From the NCBI GenBank assembly GCA_002382525.1, contig DFYA01000236.1, positions 16,438 through 21,735 of the forward strand: a DNA stretch of 5,298 nt, written 5' to 3'. The position numbers were made by a program, and so were the translations under genes. The first letter of the stretch is position 1, and each line of letters begins with the position of its first letter. Of this stretch, positions 1-5,298 are shown piece after piece. The notes beneath the pieces were generated by a model, which saw nothing but the letters and a program-made list of their open reading frames with translations, was not told the origin of the DNA and searched no databases. This DNA is from Opitutaceae bacterium UBA4094 (GTDB lineage: Bacteria > Verrucomicrobiota > Verrucomicrobiia > Opitutales > Opitutaceae).

Positions 1-140
1 GCGCGGTCGCCGAGGGCGGTGCGCATGGCGGCGTTAATCGGTTGGCCGGGGTTGTCGCGAGACATCATGCCCGAACGCACCACGAGGGCGATCGATGCGA
101 GGACGACACCGAGGAGGATCAGGACGAAGATGGAGCGCAT
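1..140 (-). CDS. N-terminal fragment of a membrane-anchored or exported protein
   Basis: An open frame starts at an ATG (complement of 138-140) and runs off the left edge without a stop, giving 46 complete codons. Residues 1-3 are M-R-S. Residues 4-21 are strongly hydrophobic (I, F, V, L, A, G), followed by R22-S-G and then a polar stretch (MMSRDNPGQP) ending near ALGDR. This is the pattern of an uncleaved N-terminal signal anchor or a signal peptide; no lipobox cysteine is present. The gene has the same orientation as ppnP and starts 99 bp after the ppnP stop. No Shine-Dalgarno sequence precedes the ATG; the leader is pyrimidine-rich (CCCCTTCGGTTTCC). I do not recognise the family because too little is present. 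The hydrophobic block argues against a chance frame, as overlapping frames here encode Arg/Pro-rich nonsense. Confidence 0.6.
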   Translation of the reverse strand, partial: MRSIFVLILLGVVLASIALVVRSGMMSRDNPGQPINAAMRTALGDR

Positions 141-184
141 GGCGGAAACCGAAGGGGCGCGCGTTGGCGGGATTGTCAACGCGC

Positions 185-206
185 GGGGGGGGGCGGGCGG
201 ATCGGG
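185..206 (+). repeat. G9 homopolymer with potential G-quadruplex
   Basis: The plus strand has nine consecutive G (185-193), then C-GGG (195-197) and CGGATC-GGG (204-206). The nine-G run can supply two G3 tracts, so four G3 tracts with loops of seven bases or fewer can be drawn. It lies in the gap between ppnP and the leftmost gene, 45-66 bp upstream of that gene's ATG, with the G-rich strand being the template strand. The tract is seen directly; quadruplex folding or slippage is inference. Confidence 0.4.
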
Positions 207-239
207 TCGCTGGCGCTTCCCGAGACGCGAGACGCGGTC

Positions 240-569
240 TTACGAAAGGAACGAGCAGATGTATTCGGCGATGCCGGAGGTCACTTCGATGGTGAAACCG
301 GACTTGGCGGGCACGTCGAAATAGGTGCCGGCGGCGTAGGAGTTGACCGCGGTCTGGCCGTCGAGAGTGACTTTGCACTCGCCGGCGACGATCTCCATGC
401 GCTCGGCGGCGTCGGTGCCGAAGTGGTAGGAGCCGGCATAGATGAGGCCGAGGGTCTTCTTGGAGTTGTCGGCGAACAGCACGGTGTGGCTCACGACCTT
501 ACCGTCGAAATAGACGTTGGCCTTGGTGTTGACGGTGACGTTGGAGAACTGGGTGGGAAGCGTTGCCAT
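240..569 (-). CDS. ppnP: Pyrimidine/purine nucleoside phosphorylase PpnP (DUF1255 family)
   Basis: This 109-residue protein is of the small cupin-like PpnP family (formerly DUF1255, YaiE). Known members split purine and pyrimidine nucleosides with phosphate to give the base and ribose-1-phosphate in the cytoplasm. From about residue 18 it matches the family pattern: NVYFDGKVVS (18-27), YAGSYHFGT (44-52), an ERMEIVAGE block (56-64), YFDVPAKSGF (83-92) and a C-terminal YICSFL (103-108), compared with E. coli YFSGKV, GEYTFST, EEMTVISG, FNVPGHSEF and YLCRYL. E. coli PpnP has 94 residues; the excess is mostly an N-terminal extension of about 15 residues. The ATG at 567-569 was chosen because translation further upstream is low-complexity Ser/Pro/Ala-rich sequence overlapping the hydrolase gene. 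It begins 73 bp after the hydrolase stop with no terminator seen between, so co-transcription is possible. The leader is TTTCTCTTT, not Shine-Dalgarno. Family assignment is strong. Confidence 0.9.
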   Translation of the reverse strand: MATLPTQFSNVTVNTKANVYFDGKVVSHTVLFADNSKKTLGLIYAGSYHFGTDAAERMEIVAGECKVTLDGQTAVNSYAAGTYFDVPAKSGFTIEVTSGIAEYICSFLS

Positions 570-642
570 AAAGAGAAACGGATGAGGCGGGTTTTGGGCG
601 GAGGCAAGCCGGCGGTGTAGCGGCGCCGGAGCCGAGCGGTTG

Positions 643-2889
643 TCAGCGGGTGACGTGGATGAACACTGGTTCTTCGCCGCAGGTGAGTTCGAGGAAGCCT
701 TCGGCATCCGGACGGATGGCGGAGGAGGTGCGGCCGTAGAGGTCGGAGAGCACGCCTGATGTAATTGTGGACCGGATACGCAGCGGACGCGGCTCAAGCC
801 ACGGCTGCCAGTGTTTGGAACGGCCGACGCTCGTGTCGCTGAGAAAGCCCCACGCGATGATAACTTGGCGCCCGTCGGGCCGGCCGAACAGGTAGGCGAG
901 CGCTTTCGGGCTGCCGTCTTTTTCTTCGCCGCCGGGGTAGTTCGCGGCGAGCGGGTGCACGTGGCGGTGATCGACGCCGTGGAGCGCGTCGCCGAGTCGG
1001 CCGAGTGCGACCCACGGGAGGCTTGGGGCGCCGTCGATGAGGAAGTCGGCTTGGCTAAAGACGAACGATTGGCGCACGCCGAGGGCGAGGAGTTGAGTGA
1101 AGCCGGAGACATAGGTGGAGGCGGCGCGGCGTTCGCTGACCGGGCGCCAGTGCGGGCCGACGAGCCACGGTTCGCGTGTGTTGTGGCGCGGATCGGTGGA
1201 GGAGAGAGCGTTGAGTTGCGCTTGGGTGGGCGGGCGGCCGTTGACGCGCGGGGCGAAGGTGATGCCGGACTCGGTGTTGATCATCGGGCGGTCGATGTCG
1301 TCGGCGCGCATCGGGTCGCTCAACATGGCGACGTGACGCGGAAGGTTGTTGATGGGCGTGGCGAGTTGGGGACTCATCAGCTCCTCGTAAAAATGGGCGG
1401 AGACGGCGTCGGCATGGGCGAGCACGCCGGCCTCAACGTGGCGGCGAACGTAGTCGCGGTGGTCGCCGGCGCTCACGGCGAGTGCGATGGTTTTCACGGG
1501 GTGCGGGGCGGATTTAGCGGCGGCTTCGAAGACTCGGGCTTGGGCGAGCATGTCGGCGGTGTCGCCAAGCCAGCGGTCGGGCGTGTTGGCTTCGTTGCAG
1601 TGTTCGAGGGCGGCGAGCGTTCCGCGAGCGTCGGTGTAGCGGGTAAGCATCGCGATGAGGTAGTCGCGGAGCGCGGACCAGTCGTCGGGCGGATAGGCCG
1701 TGGCGTGGGCGGACCAGTGCATGCCGGCTTTGCCGCGAGAGGAGGTCCAGGTGGGGGAGCCGTCGCTGGCGACGAGGAGGCGTCCGCCGGCTTGTTGCAC
1801 GGCGGTGAACACGGTGTCGAAACGCGACCAGTCGAAACGGTCGGGAGCGCGGTGGATGTCCGGCCATTGGGCGAAGTAGCGATACCACTTGAAGCCGGGA
1901 AGCGGCGGCACTTCGGGCGAGACGTGGGCGCCGAGCGGCCAGTCGTCGGGCAGGTCTGAGGCGAGGCGCGCGGGGGAGACGGCGACGGTGAGTTGGGCGG
2001 AGCTTGGGTTTTCGTGCGCGGGCGTGGACGGCGCGGTGGGCGCGAGTTGTGCGCGGATTCGGAAGACTCCGGGTTTAAGGTCGGGGGTGAGCGTCGCGGT
2101 GTGTGTCGCGCCGGGGCGCAGGCGAAGCGGGGTGCGCGAAGAGGCGCTTTGGTCGGTGAGGAGATCGAGGGTGTCGATCACGAGCACGGCTTCGAGGGCG
2201 GGCAGGCCGGCGGGCAGGCGCGCGCGGAGATGAATCGTGGGACGGACGCCGTGGGTGAAGGCGTGAAGCGGTGCATCTACGCGAAGTTCGATTTCGGCGG
2301 AGTTGATGCCGTCGGCGGACTGTATCCATAGCGCAATTACGCCGCCGTGATTGTCGCGGTTGAAGATCTCGATGTGTTCGTCGCCCCGGAGGAGCACGAG
2401 GCGGGATGATTGCAGCGTGCCATACCAGTTGCCCCACGAGTCGGGTTCGCCGGATTCGAGCACAGCGTGGAAGCCGTCGCCGTCGAGCGGCTGGAAGGGC
2501 GCGGGGGCCGTGGACGGTTGGCTGTCGGTGGGGAGAGCACGCCATGTGTAGGCGGCGATCTGGGCGTTGGGTTCGCCGTGGCGAGTGCCGGTGCGGGCGA
2601 TGAGGCCGAGGCGGTAGTGCCCGGGCGTGAGTTGGAGCGCGGCCAAATCGAAGCGGATCGAGGCGGCGCCGTGCAGGTGGCGGCTTTGGGTGTTGGGCCA
2701 GCGGGTCTGCACGAGCCAGGAATCACCGGTGGCTTTGTGAGCGGCGGAGGCGGGCAGGACAACGCTGTTGGCGGGCGCGCTCGGAGGCGCGGGGAGCGAC
2801 GGGAGTTCGGCGCGGCAGGCGAGCGCCAAGATCCCGTGAAGACCGAGCAGAACGACTGCTTGACGGAAGAAAAGGGGGGCGCGGGCCAT
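643..2889 (-). CDS. Secreted glycoside hydrolase, clan GH-A (beta/alpha)8 type
   Basis: This 748-residue protein begins with MARAPLFFRQ, a hydrophobic segment (11-24) and LALACRAELP, a signal peptide. Cleavage is unclear: the cysteine at 25 lacks a canonical lipobox (-3 is Ala), so either type I processing or an atypical lipoprotein is possible. Residues ~40-205 look like a beta-sandwich, perhaps carbohydrate-binding (RFDLAALQLTPGHYRLGL, IEIFNRDNHGG); 210-305 is a second beta-rich region. A barrel domain starts near 318 (PLGAHVS, RYFAQWPDIHRAPDRFDW). The expected clan GH-A catalytic pair is visible: acid/base E433 in ALEHCNEANTPDRW (Asn-Glu at the end of strand 4) and nucleophile E540 in RPMINTESG (strand 7), with SAHFYEE near 497 between. 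A C-terminal beta domain (~660-748) ends in PVFIHV, as in many GH-A enzymes. The architecture recalls GH39/GH5-like proteins, but I cannot name family or substrate. It starts 75 bp after the ROK kinase stop, with a probable terminator between. Confidence 0.75.
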   Translation of the reverse strand: MARAPLFFRQAVVLLGLHGILALACRAELPSLPAPPSAPANSVVLPASAAHKATGDSWLVQTRWPNTQSRHLHGAASIRFDLAALQLTPGHYRLGLIARTGTRHGEPNAQIAAYTWRALPTDSQPSTAPAPFQPLDGDGFHAVLESGEPDSWGNWYGTLQSSRLVLLRGDEHIEIFNRDNHGGVIALWIQSADGINSAEIELRVDAPLHAFTHGVRPTIHLRARLPAGLPALEAVLVIDTLDLLTDQSASSRTPLRLRPGATHTATLTPDLKPGVFRIRAQLAPTAPSTPAHENPSSAQLTVAVSPARLASDLPDDWPLGAHVSPEVPPLPGFKWYRYFAQWPDIHRAPDRFDWSRFDTVFTAVQQAGGRLLVASDGSPTWTSSRGKAGMHWSAHATAYPPDDWSALRDYLIAMLTRYTDARGTLAALEHCNEANTPDRWLGDTADMLAQARVFEAAAKSAPHPVKTIALAVSAGDHRDYVRRHVEAGVLAHADAVSAHFYEELMSPQLATPINNLPRHVAMLSDPMRADDIDRPMINTESGITFAPRVNGRPPTQAQLNALSSTDPRHNTREPWLVGPHWRPVSERRAASTYVSGFTQLLALGVRQSFVFSQADFLIDGAPSLPWVALGRLGDALHGVDHRHVHPLAANYPGGEEKDGSPKALAYLFGRPDGRQVIIAWGFLSDTSVGRSKHWQPWLEPRPLRIRSTITSGVLSDLYGRTSSAIRPDAEGFLELTCGEEPVFIHVTR

Positions 2890-2909
2890 GCGTAGGAAAC
2901 GAGACGACG

Positions 2910-2924
2910 GCCCGCGCGGCGGGC
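2910..2924 (-). other. Short GC hairpin in the leader of the hydrolase gene
   Basis: GCCCGC (2910-2915) and GCGGGC (2919-2924) form a perfect 6-bp stem with a 3-base loop, ending 20 bp upstream of the hydrolase ATG. In the minus-strand transcript it follows the TTTT of the probable terminator at 2925-2951. It could hinder or position ribosome entry. In DNA this GC-rich such a short hairpin can also arise by chance. Confidence 0.3.
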
Positions 2925-2951
2925 AAAACGCCCTGAGCTCACGCTCAGGGC
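2925..2951 (-). terminator. Probable rho-independent terminator after the ROK kinase gene
   Basis: GCCCTGAGC (2930-2938) and GCTCAGGGC (2943-2951) are perfect 9-bp arms around a 4-base loop. Read on the minus strand, the hairpin starts 13 bp after the ROK stop codon and is followed by G and then TTTT (complement of 2925-2928). Position, stem strength and orientation fit termination of ROK kinase transcription. The T tract is only four bases, so read-through into the hydrolase gene may be substantial. Confidence 0.65.
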
Positions 2952-2964
2952 CACGGCGGAGGGA

Positions 2965-4023
2965 TCAGACCGCCGCTTTGGCGGCGGTGTAGAGCGCGGC
3001 GAGGGCGGCGCCGATGGCCTGGGAGAGTTCGCCGAGGGTGGCGGCGGAGACTTTCATGCACTTGCGCTGCGCGGGGAACAGGTAGGGCTCGGCGGCGTTG
3101 CGGATGCCGTCGAGGTAGCGCTGGCGGAACTCGGGCGTGGTGGATTCGGGGTCGATCAAACCGCCGCCGACTACGACGAAGCCGGGGTCGAGCGCCATGG
3201 CGAGGTTGGCCACGTGGAGACCGAGGGCCTTGGCTTGAAGGTCGAAGATCTCGAGGGCGAGCGGGTCGCCTTTTTGCGCGAGGCCGCGGAGGGAAAGTGC
3301 CTTGTGTTTGGGGGTGTCCGTGGACTTCGCCAGCGGGTGGTCGGGATACTTCGGGAGAAGGTGGTTCAGGTATTGGGGCAAGCCGGAAATTGTAGTGTAG
3401 GCTTCAATGCAGCCCCAGGAGCGTCCGCAGCCGCAGATGAACGGGGCGGTTTTGTCCAGGCCGGCGCCGAGGAGGTGGAGCGGCGTGGGCATGTGGCCGG
3501 CTTCCATGCCGGCGAGGTGGTCGCCGGAGAGCGGCAGGCCGTGGGCGTCGATGTAGGCGGTGCCGAGGCCGGAGCCGGGGGCGAGGAGGACGACGGAGGC
3601 TTTTTCGTCGCCGCGGGCGCGGGCGGCTTCGCCGACACCGCCGAGATCGCCGTCGTTGCCGACGACGAGAGGGATATTGCGACCGGCTTTGGCGGCGAGG
3701 GCGGCGGAGTAGTCGGCGTGGAAGTTCCAGCCCGCGAAGGAGAGCGGCAGGTTGGCGGAGCGATCGAGCACGCCGTAACTCTGATAGGGACCGGGCAGGG
3801 CGAGGCCGACGCCGGCGACTTGGGACCAAGAGAGATTGTTGTCGGCGAGGAAACCCTCGACGCCCTCGACCCAGCCCTTGATGACGGCGGCGGTGCCGTC
3901 CTGGGAATTGGTGGAGCTTTGGCGAAGCTTGGTGGAGATGGGCGAACCATCGGCCCAGACGCCGCCGGTTTTGGAGGTGGTGGCGCCGCTGTCGGTGCCG
4001 ATGAAGACGGAGGAAGTGCTCAT
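2965..4023 (-). CDS. ROK family sugar kinase (glucokinase-like)
   Basis: This 352-residue protein has the length and motif order of the ROK family, cytoplasmic kinases that phosphorylate hexoses or N-acetylhexosamines with ATP. Visible are the phosphate-binding loop IGTDSGATTSK (8-18, D-x-G-x-T), LALPGP (74-79), the catalytic-base motif VGNDGDLGG (121-129, D124), the glycine-rich APGSGLGTAYI (148-158), the substrate motif EAGH (174-177), a zinc-cysteine motif CGCGRSWGCIE (197-207) and the adenosine-side VVVGGGLID (283-291). No N-terminal helix-turn-helix is present, so this is a kinase and not an NagC/Mlc-type repressor. The cysteine motif has three residues between CxCG and GC, where the usual form has two. 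The ATG at 4021-4023 was chosen so that the beta strand SVFIGTDSG follows directly; an in-frame GTG 16 codons upstream (4069-4071) lies inside the inverted repeat at 4064-4086 and would add an unlikely extension. No Shine-Dalgarno is seen; the leader is CCTTTTTTTCTCAC. Substrate is not determinable; glucose is a reasonable guess. Confidence 0.88.
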   Translation of the reverse strand: MSTSSVFIGTDSGATTSKTGGVWADGSPISTKLRQSSTNSQDGTAAVIKGWVEGVEGFLADNNLSWSQVAGVGLALPGPYQSYGVLDRSANLPLSFAGWNFHADYSAALAAKAGRNIPLVVGNDGDLGGVGEAARARGDEKASVVLLAPGSGLGTAYIDAHGLPLSGDHLAGMEAGHMPTPLHLLGAGLDKTAPFICGCGRSWGCIEAYTTISGLPQYLNHLLPKYPDHPLAKSTDTPKHKALSLRGLAQKGDPLALEIFDLQAKALGLHVANLAMALDPGFVVVGGGLIDPESTTPEFRQRYLDGIRNAAEPYLFPAQRKCMKVSAATLGELSQAIGAALAALYTAAKAAV

Positions 4024-4063
4024 GTGAGAAAAAAAGGAAATAGGGAGGACTGGCCGGACGGGG

Positions 4064-4086
4064 TTTGTCACATATTAAGTGACAAA
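4064..4086. promoter_or_regulatory. Perfect inverted repeat, candidate operator upstream of the ROK kinase gene
   Basis: TTTGTCAC (4064-4071) and GTGACAAA (4079-4086) are perfect 8-bp arms around the 7-base spacer ATATTAA, in which TA/TA also pair, so almost all 23 bp are symmetric. It sits in the 94-bp purC-ROK gap, with its near edge 40 bp upstream of the ROK ATG. It is AT-rich in GC-rich surroundings. No T tract follows on either strand, so it does not look like an intrinsic terminator. The minus strand reads TAATAT in the centre, but I found no matching -35. Binding of a dimeric regulator is the favoured reading; the regulator is unknown. Confidence 0.55.
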
Positions 4087-4117
4087 TGGGCTTGGGTAGG
4101 CGGACGACTGATGGGGG

Positions 4118-5029
4118 TTAGCCGAGGAGGTTTTTAAGGGCGGCAAGGTATTTCTCCTGCGTGCGGTGGATGACGTCGGCGGGCAGGGAAGGGGCGGGCG
4201 GGCGCTGGTCCCACTTTATGGCGAGGAGGTGGTCGCGGACGAATTGTTTGTCGTAGCTGGGCGGCGAGCAATCCGGGCGGTATTCGTCGGCGGGCCAGTA
4301 GCGGGAGGAGTCGGGCGTGAGGACTTCGTCGATGAGGACGAGGTTGCCGGCGTCGTCGGTGCCGAACTCGAATTTGGTGTCCGCGAGAATCATGCCGGCG
4401 GCGCAGGCTTTGTCATGACCGAGTGAATACAGGGCGAGGCTGGTGGCCTTCACCTTTTCGTAGAGCGCGGGACCGACGGCGGCGGCGCCTTGGGCGTCGT
4501 TGATGGGCTCGTCGTGCTGGCCCTTGGGGGCTTTGGTCGTGGGCGTAAAGAGCGGTTGCGGGAGCTTGTCGGCCTGGCGTAGGCCGGCGGGGAGGCGATG
4601 GCCGCAGACTTCGCCGGTTTTTTGGTAGGAGGACCAGCCGCTGCCGACGAGATACCCGCGGACAACGCACTCGATGGTGAGTGGTTTCAATTTGCGCACG
4701 ATCATGGAGCGCAGTTGCAGGTCGTGATCGGTGATGCCGCGACGGACGAATTCACCGGCTTGGTCGGGTAGGAGGTGGTTGGGGAGAAGGTGGGCCGCCT
4801 GGGCGAACCACCAATTGGAGATCTGGGTGAGGATGATGCCTTTGCCCGGAATTCCGTCGGGGAGAATGACGTCGAAGGCGGAGAGGCGGTCGGTGGCGGT
4901 GAGCAGCAGGGCGTCGCCGAGGTCAAAGATTTCGCGAACCTTGCCGGAGGCGATGTGAGGGAACGGCAGGCCGTCGATGGACGTGACGGCGCGGGAAGGC
5001 AGGGCGGCGGCGATTTGGGCGGAGGTCAT
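4118..5029 (-). CDS. purC: Phosphoribosylaminoimidazole-succinocarboxamide synthase (SAICAR synthetase)
   Basis: PurC joins CAIR with aspartate using ATP to make SAICAR, a step of de novo purine synthesis in the cytoplasm. The 303-residue product has the family motifs in order: SGKVREIFDLGD (28-39, nucleotide-binding), TATDRLSAFDVILPDGIPGKG (44-64, split here as TATDRLSAFD and the following loop), signature 1 around PLTIECVVRGYLVGSG (116-131), FTPTTKAPKGQHDEPI (161-176), signature 2 ILADTKFEFG (214-223) and LIDEVLTPDSSRYWP (232-246). The length matches the yeast ADE1-like form (~306 residues) and exceeds the ~237 residues of E. coli PurC. The ATG at 5027-5029 was chosen because the family N-terminus begins close to it and the frame further upstream crosses the purC-tRNA gap with non-conserved sequence. 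No Shine-Dalgarno precedes it; the leader reads CTCCTTTTATCGCGTA. It is divergent from the tRNA-Glu gene 121 bp away and followed by the ROK kinase gene. All key residues are present, so it should be functional. Confidence 0.97.
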   Translation of the reverse strand: MTSAQIAAALPSRAVTSIDGLPFPHIASGKVREIFDLGDALLLTATDRLSAFDVILPDGIPGKGIILTQISNWWFAQAAHLLPNHLLPDQAGEFVRRGITDHDLQLRSMIVRKLKPLTIECVVRGYLVGSGWSSYQKTGEVCGHRLPAGLRQADKLPQPLFTPTTKAPKGQHDEPINDAQGAAAVGPALYEKVKATSLALYSLGHDKACAAGMILADTKFEFGTDDAGNLVLIDEVLTPDSSRYWPADEYRPDCSPPSYDKQFVRDHLLAIKWDQRPPAPSLPADVIHRTQEKYLAALKNLLG

Positions 5030-5106
5030 TACGCGATAAAAGGAGTGAGGACAGAAGCCGGAGGACGGGGTAAGAGAAAGCGAAAAGCGGAACGGAAACT
5101 TTTCCC

Positions 5107-5134
5107 TTGCGTGAGGGGAGTTGCGCCCTACGTT
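5107..5134 (+). promoter_or_regulatory. Weak candidate promoter for the tRNA-Glu/tRNA-Asp unit
   Basis: TTGCGT (5107-5112) and TACGTT (5129-5134) are 16 bp apart, and the second box ends 16 bp before the tRNA-Glu 5' end, the right place for a tRNA promoter. Each box matches only three of six positions of the sigma-70 consensus. A promoter must exist near here if the tRNAs are not part of a longer upstream transcript, and upstream of them on this strand lies only the antisense of purC. Confidence 0.3.
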
Positions 5135-5150
5135 CCTGCGCTCCGAGTTA

Positions 5151-5227
5151 GTCCCCATCGTCTAGCCCGGTCAGGACACGTCCCTTTCACGGATGTAACC
5201 GGGGTTCGAATCCCCGTGGGGACGCCA
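5151..5227 (+). tRNA. tRNA-Glu (anticodon TTC), with encoded CCA
   Basis: A full cloverleaf can be drawn. The acceptor is GTCCCCA (5151-5157) with TGGGGAC (5217-5223). The D arm is GTCT-AGCCCGGTC-AGGAC. The anticodon stem is CGTCC/GGATG (5179-5183 and 5191-5195, one G-T pair), with loop CTTTCAC and anticodon TTC at 5186-5188. The T arm is CGGGG-TTCGAAT-CCCCG (5200-5216), then discriminator G5224 and genomic CCA at 5225-5227. It reads GAA/GAG codons. tRNA-Asp follows after 7 bp, so the two are very likely one transcript. Confidence 0.97.
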
Positions 5228-5234
5228 AGATTTT

Positions 5235-5298
5235 GGAGTGGTAGTTCAGTTGGTTAGAATACCGGCCTGTCACGCCGGGGGTCGCGGGTTCGAGTCCC
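5235..5298 (+). tRNA. tRNA-Asp (anticodon GTC), cut by the window end
   Basis: The sequence closely follows the bacterial tRNA-Asp pattern: acceptor GGAGTGG (5235-5241), D arm with TTCAGTTGGTTAGAA, anticodon stem CCGGC/GCCGG (5262-5266 and 5274-5278) with loop CTGTCAC and anticodon GTC at 5269-5271, variable loop GGGTC, then the T arm GCGGGTTCGAGTCCC up to the last base. The 3' acceptor strand, discriminator and CCA lie outside, about 13 bases if the gene has usual length. It is linked to the preceding tRNA-Glu. Confidence 0.95.

Noticed and set aside
174..179. Perfect TTGACA -35 box on the minus strand upstream of the leftmost gene
   Set aside because: No acceptable -10 box is found 16-18 bp downstream (the bases are CCCTTC and similar), so a sigma-70 promoter cannot be supported.
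221..234. Tandem 7-bp repeat CGAGACG-CGAGACG just after the ppnP stop
   Set aside because: Only two short copies, with no hairpin or T tract; probably chance or minor slippage.
609..629. CCGGCG/CGCCGG inverted repeat between the hydrolase and ppnP genes
   Set aside because: Six-bp GC arms with a 9-base loop and no T tract; common by chance in DNA of this composition and not convincing as a terminator.
570..1112. Upstream extension of the ppnP frame, making a 290-residue protein
   Set aside because: The extension is Ser/Pro/Ala/Thr-rich, overlaps the hydrolase gene in another frame, and homology to PpnP starts only near residue 18 of the shorter form.
811..1959. 382-codon open frame on the plus strand, antisense to the hydrolase
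   Set aside because: Composition is Gly/Val/Ala/Arg-rich without motifs, as expected of the complement of a GC-rich gene; the minus-strand frame has a signal peptide and catalytic motifs.
3214..4137. 307-codon open frame on the plus strand, antisense to the ROK kinase
   Set aside because: Low-complexity Gly/Val/Ala/Asp/Glu shadow of the ROK gene, which carries all its family motifs.
5030..5158. Upstream extension of the purC frame by 43 codons
   Set aside because: It would run through the purC-tRNA gap into the tRNA-Glu 5' end and has no conserved sequence; the ATG at 5029 fits the family N-terminus.

Overview
The window is GC-rich, with strong G/C bias at third codon positions. It is bacterial chromosomal sequence carrying ordinary housekeeping and carbohydrate genes. 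The combination of a ~300-residue 'yeast-like' SAICAR synthase, an ROK sugar kinase, a large secreted clan GH-A type glycoside hydrolase and start sites without Shine-Dalgarno sequences suggests a Verrucomicrobiota member, perhaps Opitutaceae. That placement is an inference from gene content and composition only.

Layout. Five protein genes are all on the minus strand, so transcription runs right to left: purC (4118-5029), ROK sugar kinase (2965-4023), secreted glycoside hydrolase (643-2889), ppnP (240-569), and the first 46 codons of a membrane-anchored or exported protein that leaves the window at position 1 (1-140). On the plus strand, diverging from purC, is a tRNA pair: tRNA-Glu(TTC), complete with encoded CCA (5151-5227), and tRNA-Asp(GTC), cut by the window end (5235-5298). 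No stretch without a gene exceeds about 120 bp.

Control sequences. The purC-ROK gap holds a perfect 8-bp inverted repeat (TTTGTCAC-N7-GTGACAAA), the best operator candidate in the window. Just after the ROK stop is a 9-bp perfect hairpin followed by TTTT, a probable terminator. A second short GC hairpin follows it in the leader of the hydrolase gene. A G9 tract with G-quadruplex potential lies between ppnP and the leftmost gene.

How the genes may work together. The hydrolase would release sugars outside the cytoplasm and the ROK kinase could phosphorylate a hexose inside, which is a plausible functional pair although a likely terminator separates them. PurC (de novo purine synthesis) and PpnP (nucleoside phosphorolysis) both concern nucleotide metabolism, but nothing in the sequence links them beyond proximity. 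I found no CRISPR array, insertion sequence, toxin-antitoxin pair, phage gene or clearly new system; the second-look items are regulatory or protein-detail observations.
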